Shown here piece by piece: positions 35,309-44,492 of a stretch of DNA of 64,000 bases; position 1 is the first letter of the stretch, and the number at the start of each line of letters is the position of its first letter. The position numbers were made by a program, and so were the translations under genes. This DNA is from Paraburkholderia sediminicola. GTDB lineage: Bacteria > Pseudomonadota > Gammaproteobacteria > Burkholderiales > Burkholderiaceae. The stretch spans positions 186,001-250,000 of the forward strand of contig NZ_CADIKC010000005.1 of the NCBI RefSeq assembly GCF_902859805.1. Direction: 5' to 3'. The notes below the pieces were generated by a model that had not been told where the DNA came from, did not search any database, and saw only the letters and a program-made list of their open reading frames with translations.

Positions 35309-36478
35309 ATGAAAGTGGCTGAGAAGAAGAAGCAACACTACGTTCCGCAATTCTATCTGCGGAACTTTTCATGGGGAAAAGACAGACTCCCCATCAAGTT
35401 GTTCAATATTCAACGAGGAGATCACTTTACCGCTGGTAATCTTAGGGGGCAGTGTTACGAGGACTATTTCTACGGCAAAGACTTGGTGATCGAGAATATG
35501 TTCGGGACAATCGAAGGTCGAGTCTCCCCCATAGTCGATCAAATCGTGGCGGGCGGAGGGCCTCCTGTTCGCTACAGCGTGGACCACGACGCGTTGTTGA
35601 CATTCGTGCTGTTCCAGTACGGGCGAACAAAGCATGCTGGCGAAGCAGCTGATGAGCAGGTGGACAAGCTTGCCAAAACGGCGCTAGCAAAAGACGCGCG
35701 TATTGAGCCCGAGCATCTGGAAATGGTAAAGATTGGCCTCAAGAATCCTTTCGCGCTGACTTTGAGGGCGGTCAGCCATAGCTTGCCTATAGCCCATGAT
35801 TTGCAGATCAAGATTGCGATCAATCGAACCCCCATCCGATTTGTCACTAGCGACCACCCCGTCGTGTTTTACAATCAATACGGCGAGGAACGCGTAATTC
35901 GAAGTAACACCGGCCTCGCGAGCAAGGGCTTACAAATCTTCTACCCCGTGTCTCCCCAGCACATGGTGGTTCTGTACGACGAAAAGATCTACAAGATGGG
36001 AGGCCGGAAAGCGACCTCGGTAGACGTTACCAGCGTGACTGACGTTCAGCAGCTGAATGATCTTCAATGGCTGAACGCTCTGGAAAACATCTATTTCAAT
36101 AACGCCCAACCACTAAGCGAAATAGATCGTGGAAACCGGCGCAATGCTCTGCGGCGTAACCCAGAGAAGACGACGGTCAAGGAGTCCGAACCCACGGCGG
36201 GTGCCGATGGCATGTTGTCGTCGATTGTCATGATGGCGAAACCCGAACCAAAAATTGGTCTACGTCTTGAGTTTTTAAAGTGTCTCAAGGCGATGCCCGA
36301 TGAGGAAAGGACGTTTGGAGGCCTGTTGGTCCGCGATCCAGAACGCGTGGCGATCCACGACGCGTTTCTGAAGGCAGTGGACAAGGGCCGATACAAGGCA
36401 AGTGAATTCGGAAAATTTGTGTTGGACCAGCACGCCGCACGCACGTGCGCTGCCCCCTATGGTACCGCTACGCCATGA
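35309..36478 (+). CDS. DUF4238-domain protein
   Basis: 389 residues from the ATG at 35309. The N-terminal KKQHYVPQFYLRNFS motif is the signature of DUF4238, a family of unknown activity common in accessory regions. A central SDHPVVFYNQYG and FYPVSPQHMVVLYDE also fit. The C-terminal third is charged and less typical. No membrane segment. A perfect hairpin lies 31 bp after the stop (36509-36532). Its place beside HEPN, DUF3800 and NTPase genes suggests a conflict role, which is only inference. Confidence 0.72.
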   Translation: MKVAEKKKQHYVPQFYLRNFSWGKDRLPIKLFNIQRGDHFTAGNLRGQCYEDYFYGKDLVIENMFGTIEGRVSPIVDQIVAGGGPPVRYSVDHDALLTFVLFQYGRTKHAGEAADEQVDKLAKTALAKDARIEPEHLEMVKIGLKNPFALTLRAVSHSLPIAHDLQIKIAINRTPIRFVTSDHPVVFYNQYGEERVIRSNTGLASKGLQIFYPVSPQHMVVLYDEKIYKMGGRKATSVDVTSVTDVQQLNDLQWLNALENIYFNNAQPLSEIDRGNRRNALRRNPEKTTVKESEPTAGADGMLSSIVMMAKPEPKIGLRLEFLKCLKAMPDEERTFGGLLVRDPERVAIHDAFLKAVDKGRYKASEFGKFVLDQHAARTCAAPYGTATP

Positions 36479-36508
36479 CGGTGTAGAAAGAGATAGCGTA
36501 AAGGTGCA

Positions 36509-36532
36509 CGCAGAGACCTTCGGGTCTCTGCG
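36509..36532. terminator. TTCG hairpin after the DUF4238 gene
   Basis: CGCAGAGACC-TTCG-GGTCTCTGCG: perfect 10-bp stem with a stable TTCG loop, 31 bp past the stop. No T-run follows, so it may be Rho-linked or protect the 3' end. Confidence 0.55.
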
Positions 36533-37022
36533 CGAATGTCAGTAACGGCCGACAAGGAACACTGCAAGATTGCGAATTGAACGGCCAGTTCCTGAGTGAA
36601 ACGGACGCCTGAATGTGGGAGCGACGGTGCGAACGAACGACTTCTCATAGCCGGTCCTGCCCAATGCAAACAGTATGAGCCGCCTGAATGCCAGCCGGTC
36701 GCGATCGGCGGCACGCGACGCTTAGCTGACGTTCGATGTTCGAATGCTATTACTGCTTCTCGCCGACGGTGAACGAGATGTGGGGCCACGCCGCGGTCGA
36801 CGTACGTATGCCTTCTTGGCGTAAGGGTGGAGCGAGAATTTCAGATCGGCCACTTAATCGTCTCAAACTCTCGTCCTTTTGCGTGCTTGACTGGCCCCCA
36901 GCAGTCCAGGGTTAAGTAATAAAGATGCTGCTGGAGCGAAGCCCTCAACTCACGAGATGGGCGGGGCTGACCTCCATCCACGAGCAGCCCGAGGACGACT
37001 TTGCGCCCCCGACCCAAACCGA
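36533..37022. other. Gap before the Xre gene
   Basis: About 490 bp without a recognisable gene or repeat. Short frames on both strands are not protein-like. Confidence 0.4.
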
Positions 37023-37253
37023 TCAGAAAAGATCCGCTATCCTCACACCGAGCGCGTGCGCCAGCTTTTCAATATTGTCGATTGAGATGTTTCGGGCGCC
37101 ACGCTCGACGTGGGCGAGGAAGGATCTATCTAAGGCGCTGCGAGCCGCAAGCTCTTCTTGTGACCAACCCCGCTCAGCGCGAAGGCGGCGCAAGCTGGAC
37201 GCGAGTTGCTGTCTGGCGGAGATCGATGGTGAACTGGGCGCGGAAACCGACAT
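37023..37253 (-). CDS. Small Xre-family HTH regulator
   Basis: 76 residues, almost entirely one HTH_XRE domain: LASSLRRLRAERGWSQEELAARSALDRSFLAHVERGARNISIDNIEKLAHALGVRIADLF, with the canonical Q-E-L-A and S/N-I-E-R-G contacts. No effector domain. Such small Cro/CI-like proteins regulate restriction, toxin-antitoxin or mobile-element genes. It sits just inside the island's comM end, divergent from a short rightward frame. Confidence 0.85.
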   Translation of the reverse strand: MSVSAPSSPSISARQQLASSLRRLRAERGWSQEELAARSALDRSFLAHVERGARNISIDNIEKLAHALGVRIADLF

Positions 37254-37347
37254 CCGCGCAATACTGGGTTTTGGGTGCTTTTCCGTCAGTAGCTTTTAAG
37301 TCACAATCGTCAACCTTTTCAGTGTTACGACGACTTGGTTGAACGAT

Positions 37348-37782
37348 ATGTTTCTTACGCATGATGATTGGCGGATACAAGACGCCTGTGCCGATCGACT
37401 GGCACGACCTTTCCATCCCTGGAGCTGCACGACCGCGACAAGTGCTGAGCCGATATTTCTGATAGCGTTGTCGTCGAACTTCTCTGAGGAATTTCGATTT
37501 GTTTTTGTGGCCGGAGTAGAGAAGTTCTTGGAACTTGCCGCCGCGCCGGGCAGCCGCGTGGAATCCGTTAGCCACCTCTCCCTGTTGGGTCATGGCGGAC
37601 CTCCGCGTCTGGAACCGTTGGTTGAACTTCGTCGGGTAACACCTCGTTGGTTACCGGCTCAGCACCGGTACATGCGCGTGGATAGGCGATGGAACGCGCT
37701 TGAGCCTTGGCCGGTGGACGAAATCCTTCCGCTTGACAAGCAAACAGTTGTTTTTAGTTTGCTAAATGAGGATTGTTACTGA
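37348..37782 (+). CDS. Hypothetical protein at the island edge
   Basis: 144 residues from the ATG at 37348. The middle (EPIFLIALSSNFSEEFRFVFVAGVEKFLELAAAPG) is protein-like with balanced composition. There is no clear ribosome site and no family was recognised. It ends 110 bp before the comM junction. A reverse frame overlaps its first half but has poorer composition. It may be the last gene of the island or chance coding. Confidence 0.35.
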   Translation: MFLTHDDWRIQDACADRLARPFHPWSCTTATSAEPIFLIALSSNFSEEFRFVFVAGVEKFLELAAAPGSRVESVSHLSLLGHGGPPRLEPLVELRRVTPRWLPAQHRYMRVDRRWNALEPWPVDEILPLDKQTVVFSLLNEDCY

Positions 37783-37798
37783 CCCGCTGCCGAGGCAG

Positions 37799-38914
37799 TT
37801 ATCCACAGGTTTGGTAGGCGTCCTCCCCCGCACCCCCTCCGATCGAAGAGAAATATTTCAAAGACAGACGAGCTGCACCACACCTAAGTTTGAATTCATC
37901 GAGAAACAGCACGCCCAGATGCGCCAGGGTGATTTCACCGGGTTGCGGTGGGTTGCGTCCGCCGACCAGCGCTGGCCCGCTCGACGAATGATGCGGCGCG
38001 CGAAACGGCCGTTGCCGCCATTGCGAGGGCGTAAAGCCGGCCCGGCTGGCGGACAGCAACGCCGCCGAGCTGAGCGCCTCGTCGTCGGTCATGGGTGGGA
38101 GCAGGCCTGGCAGGCGGGCGGCGAGCATCGACTTGCCCGCGCCAGGCGGGCCGACTAGCAGGACGTGATGTCCACCTGCCGCGGCGACTTCAAGCGCGCG
38201 GCGCGCGCCGCGCTGGCCGATCACGTCGGTCATGTCAGGAACGGCGGCGAGTGCGGTCTCACTGAGGTCGGGCGCAGCGACCGGGTAAAGCCGGCCGTCC
38301 GGCGCGTCGGCCAGATGCGCGCACAGCGACGGCAGGTCGGTGGCGCCATAGACATCGACACCCGGCACGAGCGCTGCCTCGGCCGCGCTTGCCGCGGGCA
38401 GATAAAGCTGCGGGGTGGATTGAGAGGATGTCCCGGGCGTCACCGGTTCGGCTGAAGTAATACGAGTGAACGCAGAAGCAGACACGGACACGCCCGCCAA
38501 GCCGCCGTGAGACGCCGCGCTGCGAGCCGTTCCGCAGGCCATCGCGAAAGCTCCGCGCATTGGTCGCAGCGCGCCGGTCAGTGACAGTTCGCCGGCGAAT
38601 TCGCGATGCAGGAGCGACTCGGCCGGAATCTGGCCGCTCGCCGCCAGAATGCCTAACGCAATCGGCAGATCGAAGCGGCCGGATTCCTTCGGCAAATCGG
38701 CAGGCGCGAGATTGACAGTGATGCGCCGGACGGGGAAATCGAAGCTGCAGTTTTGCAGCGCCGCGCGCACGCGCTCGCGGCTTTCACGCACTTCCAGATC
38801 CGGAAGGCCGACGATCGAAAAAGAGGGTAATCCGTTCGCGAGGTGAACCTCGACGGTTACTTCGGGCGCGCGGCCAGAGGCCGGCGCGCGACTGCGCACC
38901 ACGGCAAGCGACAT
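37799..38914 (-). pseudogene. comM: comM truncated by island insertion
   Basis: The first 340 residues are normal ComM/YifB: N-terminal Lon-protease-like domain, DVIGQ..ARRALEVAAAGGHHVLLVGPPGAGKS (Walker A, about 255-262) and the Walker B run GVLFLDE. Intact ComM continues LPEF and runs to about 500 residues. Here the frame changes to FKLRCGAARLS... and stops at 371, so sensor, arginine finger and C-terminal domains are lost. The break is at about 37892-37895. ComM is a branch-migration helicase for natural transformation; this copy should be inactive. Its 3' half would lie beyond the other end of the island, left of the window. Confidence 0.85.
37892..37896. other. Island/core junction inside comM
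   Basis: Point where comM sequence stops matching the family. To the right is core genome; to the left is the accessory island. comM is a known attachment site for some Tn7-like elements and resistance islands. Confidence 0.75.
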
Positions 38915-39035
38915 GTTTTCTCCCGTCGGACGGCGCGCCCTGAGCGCGCGCGAGTCCCCTAAAACGCTGATGACGTCACGGCTCGCTTGCCAGTGATGTG
39001 CAGCACTACGCAGCTAAAACGCTGCGGGCGAGGCT

Positions 39036-39293
39036 TCAGGGTGTCGGCGTTGTGACCGGCAGTTTCTGTTCAAGCTCGGCGACACGGCGTTCCAGTTCCT
39101 CGAGGCGCGCGCGGGTGCGCACCAGCACCTGGGTCTGCGTATCGAATTCCTCACGCGTGACCAGGTCGAGCTTGGAAAAACCTTGCGACAGCATGGCTTT
39201 CACGTTGCGTTCGACATCTTTGGCCGGCGAGTTCTTGAACAGCTCGCTCATGCGGGCCTGAAAATCGTTAAAGACATCGTTCGGTTGTTTCAT
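39036..39293 (-). CDS. ubiK: UbiK-family accessory factor
   Basis: 85 residues (the start at 39293 follows AGGGGAA; the longer frame is unlikely). Short acidic-basic helical protein with a C-terminal coiled coil (RTRARLEELERRVAELEQKL) and the BMFP-type N-terminus DVFNDFQARMSELFKN. UbiK supports the ubiquinone-synthesis complex in the cytoplasm and can interact with membranes. Its promoter region lies in the same gap as the NtrC sites of the rightward glnK operon. Confidence 0.85.
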   Translation of the reverse strand: MKQPNDVFNDFQARMSELFKNSPAKDVERNVKAMLSQGFSKLDLVTREEFDTQTQVLVRTRARLEELERRVAELEQKLPVTTPTP

Positions 39294-39307
39294 GGTGTTC
39301 CCCTTAA

Positions 39308-39324
39308 TGCACAAAAAATGTGCA
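39308..39324. promoter_or_regulatory. NtrC-binding site 1 (TGCAC-N7-GTGCA)
   Basis: A perfect 17-bp match to the NtrC enhancer consensus, TGCAC with AAAAAAT and GTGCA, about 230 bp upstream of the sigma-54 promoter, as expected for an enhancer. Confidence 0.7.
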
Positions 39325-39357
39325 TGTTTCATTGCGCCTGTGCTTTGTCACGTTGAA

Positions 39358-39374
39358 TGGGCCGTCTTGGTGCA
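39358..39374. promoter_or_regulatory. NtrC-binding site 2 (imperfect)
   Basis: TGGGCCGTCTTGGTGCA keeps the right half GGTGCA and the spacing of the NtrC dyad with two left-half mismatches. Its centre is 50 bp from site 1, a phasing typical of NtrC enhancer pairs. Confidence 0.5.
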
Positions 39375-39554
39375 TGGCCTGTTGCCTGCCGCTGCCGTAT
39401 GAGCCCGTTTGGTGCGCGCTCAAACGTTAAAAGCCTTCGAACACTCTAGCAACGATCCATACGCCGCGCCACCGGTCCCCGCCAACGTTGGCCATCCGGC
39501 CAGGGCCGCTTGCGCCCCTTCTGCAGCATGCCCCGGACGAAGTCTGACACAACA

Positions 39555-39570
39555 TGGCATGCGAGTTGCT
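39555..39570 (+). promoter_or_regulatory. Sigma-54 promoter of glnK-amtB
   Basis: TGGCATG-CGAG-TTGCT: GG at 39556-39557 and GC at 39568-39569 are 12 bp apart, as required for -24/-12 elements. Transcription would begin near 39582, about 110 bp before the glnK ATG. Confidence 0.75.
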
Positions 39571-39632
39571 GTTACTGCCCCGCGCGCACTGCCGGGTGCT
39601 TTTTACCGGCAGCGGAACGAGACCACGCGAAC

Positions 39633-39676
39633 GGGTTACAGGGTACGCAAACAGGGTTACGCAACGGGTTACGCAA
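39633..39676 (+). repeat. Tandem GGGTTACGCAA repeats in the glnK leader
   Basis: Two exact copies of GGGTTACGCAA (39654-39664, 39666-39676), preceded by partial copies GGGTAC-GCAA (39641-39650) and GGGTTAC (39633-39639). They fall between the sigma-54 start site and the glnK ribosome site. Confidence 0.65.
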
Positions 39677-39692
39677 CTTAGCGAGGGATTTC

Positions 39693-40031
39693 ATGAAACT
39701 CATTACCGCAATCATCAAGCCGTTCAAGCTCGATGAGGCGCGCGAAGCCTTGTCGGCCATCGGCGTCTCAGGCATCACGGTGACGGAAGTCAAAGGCTTC
39801 GGTCGTCAGAAGGGCCACACGGAACTGTATCGGGGCGCTGAATACGTCGTCGATTTCCTGCCGAAGGTGAAGATCGAGGCGGCTGTCTCGGACGACATCG
39901 TCGACCAGGCGATCGAGGCGCTCGAACGCGCGGCACGCACCGGCAAGATCGGCGACGGCAAGATTTTTGTCACGCCGATTGAGCAAGTGATTCGGATTCG
40001 CACCGGGGAGACCGGCGCGGACGCTCTGTAA
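39693..40031 (+). CDS. glnK: P-II nitrogen regulatory protein GlnK
   Basis: 112 residues, full-length P-II: MKLITAIIKPFKLDEAREAL, T-loop RGAEYVVDFLPK with the uridylylation tyrosine, B-loop GDGKIFVTPIE and C-loop tail. It binds ATP/ADP and 2-oxoglutarate, and docks on AmtB to block ammonium uptake when nitrogen is ample. The ATG at 39693 follows GCGAGG; longer upstream readings are untranslated leader. Transcribed with amtB (43 bp downstream) from the sigma-54/NtrC promoter. Confidence 0.95.
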   Translation: MKLITAIIKPFKLDEAREALSAIGVSGITVTEVKGFGRQKGHTELYRGAEYVVDFLPKVKIEAAVSDDIVDQAIEALERAARTGKIGDGKIFVTPIEQVIRIRTGETGADAL

Positions 40032-40074
40032 TACCAAAAGATAGCGACACAGATAGCGACAAGAGGAAACGAAG

Positions 40075-41583
40075 ATGCGCAAATTATTGATGTCCATGCT
40101 GATGGCCGGTTCGCTGCTCGCGGGCGGTATCGGCGCCGCCCTCGCGGACGACGCTTCCGCCCCTGCAGCCGCCTCGGCGCCTGCTTCCGATACGACGGCG
40201 AGCGCGCCGGCGCCTGACGCCTCGGCAGCGCCTGCTGCCGCCGCGGCTTCGGCACCGGCCGCTGATGCGTCCGCCGCACCGGCTGCCAGCGCCGCAGCAG
40301 CCGCGCCGGCAGCATCGGACGCCGCACCTGCCGCCCCGACCGCGCCGTTCTCGGTCGATTCGTCGAAGATCAATTCGGGCGACACCGCCTGGATGCTGAC
40401 CTCCACCGCGCTCGTGCTGTTCATGACGATCCCGGGTCTGGCGCTGTTCTACGGCGGCATGGTCAGAAAGAAGAGCGTGCTCGCGATCCTGATGCAAAGC
40501 TTCGCGATCACCTGCCTCGTGTCGATCATCTGGGTGGTGGTGGGGTACAGCCTCGCCTTCACGCCGGGCAACTCGTTCATTGGCGGCTTCTCGCGCTTCT
40601 TCATGGCGGGCATGAACTACATCAAGGGCGACAAGGCCACGACGCTGACCGTCAGCCACCTCGCACCGACGATCCCGGAAACGGTCTACGTCGTCTATCA
40701 GATGACGTTCGCGATCATTACCCCGGCACTGATCACGGGCGCGTTTGCCGACCGTATGAAGTTCTCGGCGATGCTCGTGTTCATGACGCTGTGGTCGATC
40801 ATCGTCTACTCGCCGATCGCGCACATGGTCTGGGAACCGACCGGCTGGCTGGCTAGCGCGGGCATCCTCGACTTCGCGGGCGGCACGGTGGTGCACATCA
40901 ACGCCGGTATCGCGGCGCTGGTCTGTGCTCTGGTGCTCGGCAAGCGTGTTGGCTACGGCAAGGAAGCGATGGCGCCGCACAACCTGACGCTCACGCTGAT
41001 CGGTGGCGCCATGCTGTGGGTGGGCTGGTTCGGCTTCAACGCGGGTTCGGCAGTGGCAGCAGACGGCCGTGCCGGTTTCGCGATGTTCGCAACGCAAGTG
41101 GCAACCGCAGCAGCAGCACTCGCATGGATGTTCGCCGAATGGGCAACCAAGGGTAAGCCGTCGGTACTCGGTATCGTGTCGGGCGCCGTGGCAGGTCTGG
41201 TGGCGATTACGCCGGCTTCGGGCTTCGTCGGTATGGCGGGTTCGCTGGTGATCGGTATCGCGGCAGGCGTGATCTGCTTCTGGTCGGCAACGTGGCTCAA
41301 GCACAAGCTCGGTTACGACGACTCGCTCGACGCGTTCGGCGTGCACTGCATCGGCGGTATCGTGGGCGCCATCCTGACCGGCGTGTTTGCGGTCAAGGAC
41401 ATCGGCGGCGCGGACGGCAGCGTGATTCTGCAAGCCAAGGGCGTGCTGACGACGCTGGTCTACAGCGGCGTGGTGAGCTACATCCTGCTGAAGGTGATCG
41501 ATATGGTGATGGGCCTGCGCGTGACGGAAGAAGAAGAACGCGAAGGTCTGGACGTGAGCCTGCACGGCGAACACGTCGAATAA
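40075..41583 (+). CDS. amtB: Ammonium transporter AmtB with Ala/Pro-rich N-terminal linker
   Basis: 502 residues. A signal-like segment (MRKLLMSMLMAGSLLAGGIGAALA) is followed by about 65 residues rich in Ala, Ser and Pro (repeated ASAPA units) before the transporter proper. The core holds eleven membrane helices with FYGGMVRKK, the GGTVVHINAG region with the first twin histidine, WVGWFGFNAGSA and the second in GVHCIGGIVGA. It conducts ammonium across the inner membrane, gated by GlnK. The periplasmic linker is longer than in E. coli AmtB. A terminator lies about 60 bp after the stop. Confidence 0.95.
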   Translation: MRKLLMSMLMAGSLLAGGIGAALADDASAPAAASAPASDTTASAPAPDASAAPAAAAASAPAADASAAPAASAAAAAPAASDAAPAAPTAPFSVDSSKINSGDTAWMLTSTALVLFMTIPGLALFYGGMVRKKSVLAILMQSFAITCLVSIIWVVVGYSLAFTPGNSFIGGFSRFFMAGMNYIKGDKATTLTVSHLAPTIPETVYVVYQMTFAIITPALITGAFADRMKFSAMLVFMTLWSIIVYSPIAHMVWEPTGWLASAGILDFAGGTVVHINAGIAALVCALVLGKRVGYGKEAMAPHNLTLTLIGGAMLWVGWFGFNAGSAVAADGRAGFAMFATQVATAAAALAWMFAEWATKGKPSVLGIVSGAVAGLVAITPASGFVGMAGSLVIGIAAGVICFWSATWLKHKLGYDDSLDAFGVHCIGGIVGAILTGVFAVKDIGGADGSVILQAKGVLTTLVYSGVVSYILLKVIDMVMGLRVTEEEEREGLDVSLHGEHVE

Positions 41584-41638
41584 AGATTCCCCCGCAAGTT
41601 TCAGGACTTGCGGATCAGAATCAAGCGCAGCGACTTTG

Positions 41639-41663
41639 GCCCGCCTTCATGGCGGGCTTTTTT
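41639..41663 (+). terminator. Terminator after amtB
   Basis: GCCCGCC-TTCAT-GGCGGGC followed by six T. A second stem, CCGCAAGT/ACTTGCGG, precedes it at 41592-41612. Confidence 0.85.
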
Positions 41664-41812
41664 CTTGCGGCGTCTCTTGTGAACAGCAGTTTTCCCTGCC
41701 TATCATGGCGATAGCGAGAATGCATTCGCATCCGCTTGCGAATGGAGAAAGCGTCCCCAAATGGACAAAGCATTTGCTCTACAATCTTTTTTCTCCAGTC
41801 TGCGAGTGATCA

Positions 41813-43102
41813 ATGGTTCCGCACCTAGTTACGGCGTTAAACGGCCCGCTGCTCGACCTCGAGCGGAAGATCCTCGACGCTACGCCCGCCATCGAACGCT
41901 GGTTCCGGCTCGAATGGCAGGAACACACGCCGCCGTTCTACTGTTCAGTCGACCTGCGTAACGCGGGCTTCAAGCTCGCGCCGGTCGACACCAATCTGTT
42001 TCCCGGCGCATTCAACAATCTGCCGCAGGAAGTGCTGCCGCTCGCCGTGCAGGCCGCGATGGCGTCGATCGAAAAGATCTGCCCGGACGCAAAGAATTTG
42101 CTGGTGATCCCCGAGCGCCATACGCGCAATGCGTTTTATCTGGAGAATGTCGCCCGTCTGGCTGCGATCATGCGCCAGGCCGGGTTGAACGTGCGTTTCG
42201 GCACACTCGACGAAAGCATCGTCGGGCCGGTCACGATTGCCTTGTCCGACGGCCAGAAGCTCGTGCTCGAACCGCTCGAGCGTTCGCAGCGGCGTCTCGG
42301 CCTGAAGAATTTCGACCCGTGCTCGATTCTGCTGAACAATGACCTGTCGGGCGGCATTCCACCCATCCTGGAAAATCTGCACGAGCAATATCTTCTGCCG
42401 CCGCTGCATGCCGGCTGGGCCGTTCGCCGCAAATCGACGCACTTCTCCTGTTATGACGACGTTGCGAAGAAGTTCGCGAAGATGGTCGAGATCGATCCGT
42501 GGATGATCAATCCGTACTTCGCACACGTCGAAGGCGTCGATTTCCAGGAGCGCACCGGTGAGGAAGCGCTGGCGGACGCGATCGACGGTGTCCTGAAGAA
42601 GATTGCGAGGAAGTATCGCGAGTACGGTATTTCCGAGAAACCGTATGTTGTCATCAAGTCGGATGCGGGCACGTATGGCATGGGCGTGATGACCGTGCAC
42701 GACGCGTCGGAAGTGGCCGCGCTCACCAAGCGCGAACGCGCCAAGATGGCCGCCACCAAAGACGGCCTCGAAGTGCATGACGTGATCGTGCAGGAAGGCG
42801 TGTACACCTTCGAGCGGATTGGCGAAGAAGTCGCCGAGCCGGTCGTGTACATGATCGACCGTTACGTGGTGGGCGGCTTCTACCGCGTGCACGGCAGCCG
42901 CGAGCGCGATCAGAACCTGAACGCGCCCGGCATGCACTTCGTGCCGCTCGGCTTCGAGCATACGGCCCTGCCGGATGCGCACGCCAAGCCCGGCGCGGCA
43001 GTGCCGAACCGCTTCTATATGTACGGCGTGGTGGCGCGGCTCGGGTTGCTGGCCGCATCGGTCGAACTGGAAAAGACCGATCCGGAAGCCATTCAGGTTT
43101 AA
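41813..43102 (+). CDS. gshA: Glutamate-cysteine ligase (proteobacterial type)
   Basis: 429 residues of the short glutamate-cysteine ligase form found in betaproteobacteria. It contains LVIPERHTRNAFYLENV, LLNNDLSGGIPPIL, the ATP-grasp-like VIKSDAGTYGMGVM and the DRYVVGGFYRVHGSRERDQNLNAPGMHF block. It joins glutamate and cysteine in the first step of glutathione synthesis. gshB follows 102 bp later in the same direction, so the whole pathway is encoded here. Confidence 0.93.
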   Translation: MVPHLVTALNGPLLDLERKILDATPAIERWFRLEWQEHTPPFYCSVDLRNAGFKLAPVDTNLFPGAFNNLPQEVLPLAVQAAMASIEKICPDAKNLLVIPERHTRNAFYLENVARLAAIMRQAGLNVRFGTLDESIVGPVTIALSDGQKLVLEPLERSQRRLGLKNFDPCSILLNNDLSGGIPPILENLHEQYLLPPLHAGWAVRRKSTHFSCYDDVAKKFAKMVEIDPWMINPYFAHVEGVDFQERTGEEALADAIDGVLKKIARKYREYGISEKPYVVIKSDAGTYGMGVMTVHDASEVAALTKRERAKMAATKDGLEVHDVIVQEGVYTFERIGEEVAEPVVYMIDRYVVGGFYRVHGSRERDQNLNAPGMHFVPLGFEHTALPDAHAKPGAAVPNRFYMYGVVARLGLLAASVELEKTDPEAIQV

Positions 43103-43204
43103 GCCTCGCGAGATGGTCGATGGCGGCATGCGTGCCGCCATCGTCATTTTCAGCGACTATATTTGACGATCAATGCCAAGCCCTAAGGGCGCACCGGAAT
43201 CCTC

Positions 43205-44161
43205 ATGGACATTCTTTTCATTGCCGATCCGCTCACGCAGTTCAAGATCTACAAAGATTCCACCTACGCGATGATGGCCGAAGCCGCACGCCGCGGTCAC
43301 ACGCTCTACACGTGCGAGCCGAAGCATCTGGCGTGGACCGGCGGCGACGTCGAGGCGAATGTGCAGCGCTTTGCGATTACCGGCGACGTGACCGACCTGC
43401 ATCGCGACACGTGGTACGCCGCTGAAGCGGCCACGCCGAAATCGCTGAAGAGCTTCAGCGCGGTCGTGATGCGCAAAGACCCGCCGTTCGATATGGAATA
43501 CGTGACGTCGACATGGTTGCTGGAAATCGCCGAACGCGGCGGCGCGCGCATTTTCAACAAGCCGCAGGCAATTCGCGATCATTCGGAAAAACTGGCGATC
43601 GGCGAGTTCGCGGAGTTCGTCGCGCCGACTCTGGTGACGCGCGACGCCGCCCGTTTGCGCGCCTTCCATGAAGAACACGGCGACGTGATCCTCAAGCCGC
43701 TCGACGGCATGGGCGGCATGGGCGTGTTCCGCGTGAAGGCCGACGGCATGAATCTCGGCTCGATCATCGAGATGCTGAGCCACGACGGCGCGCGCTCGGT
43801 GATGGCGCAGAAGTTCATCCCGGAGATCAAGGAAGGCGACAAACGCATCCTGCTGATTGGCGGCGAAGCGGTGCCGTTTTCGCTCGCGCGGATTCCTCAG
43901 GGCAATGAAGTGCGCGGCAACCTCGCGGCGGGTGGGCTGGGCGTGGCGCGCCCGCTCACCGATCACGACCGCAAGATCGCCGACACGCTCGCGCCGGTGC
44001 TCGCCGCGCGCGGTCTGCTGCTGGTCGGGCTGGATGCGATCGGCGACTGGCTCACCGAGGTGAACGTGACGAGCCCGACGTGTTTCCGCGAAATCATGGA
44101 TCAGACCGGCTTCGACGTCGCCGCAATGTTCATCGACGCATTGGAGCGCGCGGCCGCTTGA
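43205..44161 (+). CDS. gshB: Glutathione synthetase
   Basis: 318 residues. ATP-grasp enzyme with MDILFIADPL, the VMRKDPPFDMEYV substrate segment, ILKPLDGMGGMGVFRV (glycine-rich ATP loop) and the metal-binding WLTEVNVTSPT. Adds glycine to gamma-glutamylcysteine in the cytoplasm. Second gene of the glutathione operon; the EIIA gene starts 331 bp further on. Confidence 0.95.
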   Translation: MDILFIADPLTQFKIYKDSTYAMMAEAARRGHTLYTCEPKHLAWTGGDVEANVQRFAITGDVTDLHRDTWYAAEAATPKSLKSFSAVVMRKDPPFDMEYVTSTWLLEIAERGGARIFNKPQAIRDHSEKLAIGEFAEFVAPTLVTRDAARLRAFHEEHGDVILKPLDGMGGMGVFRVKADGMNLGSIIEMLSHDGARSVMAQKFIPEIKEGDKRILLIGGEAVPFSLARIPQGNEVRGNLAAGGLGVARPLTDHDRKIADTLAPVLAARGLLLVGLDAIGDWLTEVNVTSPTCFREIMDQTGFDVAAMFIDALERAAA

Positions 44162-44492
44162 GGCGCAGCCCTTGAATGGCCGCCAGGGCCCCCAAACTGT
44201 GTAGTAAATCCGCATCAACCGAAACACCGGCTTTGGCGAGAAAATGAGCCTGATACAATGCCCGCTCTCCCGCGCCAAGCCGAGTGGAAGGTGTCTGTCA
44301 GACGCCACTGGCATGGATTGCGGACTGTGAACGAGCTGCTTCCCGCCTGTGCCGTAGCGATATCAGGCACCGCGGGCTGCTCGTCGGGTGATGCGTTCCG
44401 GCCCTCACGACCCACGGCCAGTCGAGGGCGCTTACGAACCGGGCTTCGTCCCGGTCCACGGTTCGGGGCCGTTCTTTTGCAGTAAGGCTGAC
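44162..44492 (+). promoter_or_regulatory. Leader of the PTS genes with extended -10 promoter
   Basis: 330 bp without a gene. TGATACAAT at 44251-44259 is an extended -10 (TGnTACAAT) with a weak -35 TTTGGC at 44232-44237. The rest, up to the EIIA start, would be a long 5' leader; no riboswitch-like structure could be assigned. Confidence 0.4.

Noticed and set aside
37799..37807. Perfect DnaA box TTATCCACA at the comM pseudogene stop
   Set aside because: A single 9-mer, with no cluster or AT-rich unwinding region; not an origin.
1..37895. CRISPR array, tRNA attachment site or integrase
   Set aside because: No spaced repeats, tRNA sequence, or recombinase catalytic motif found on either strand.
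40084..41574. Long minus-strand open frame (496 codons) across amtB
   Set aside because: Antisense shadow caused by high GC and codon bias; composition is His/Arg-rich and unlike a protein.
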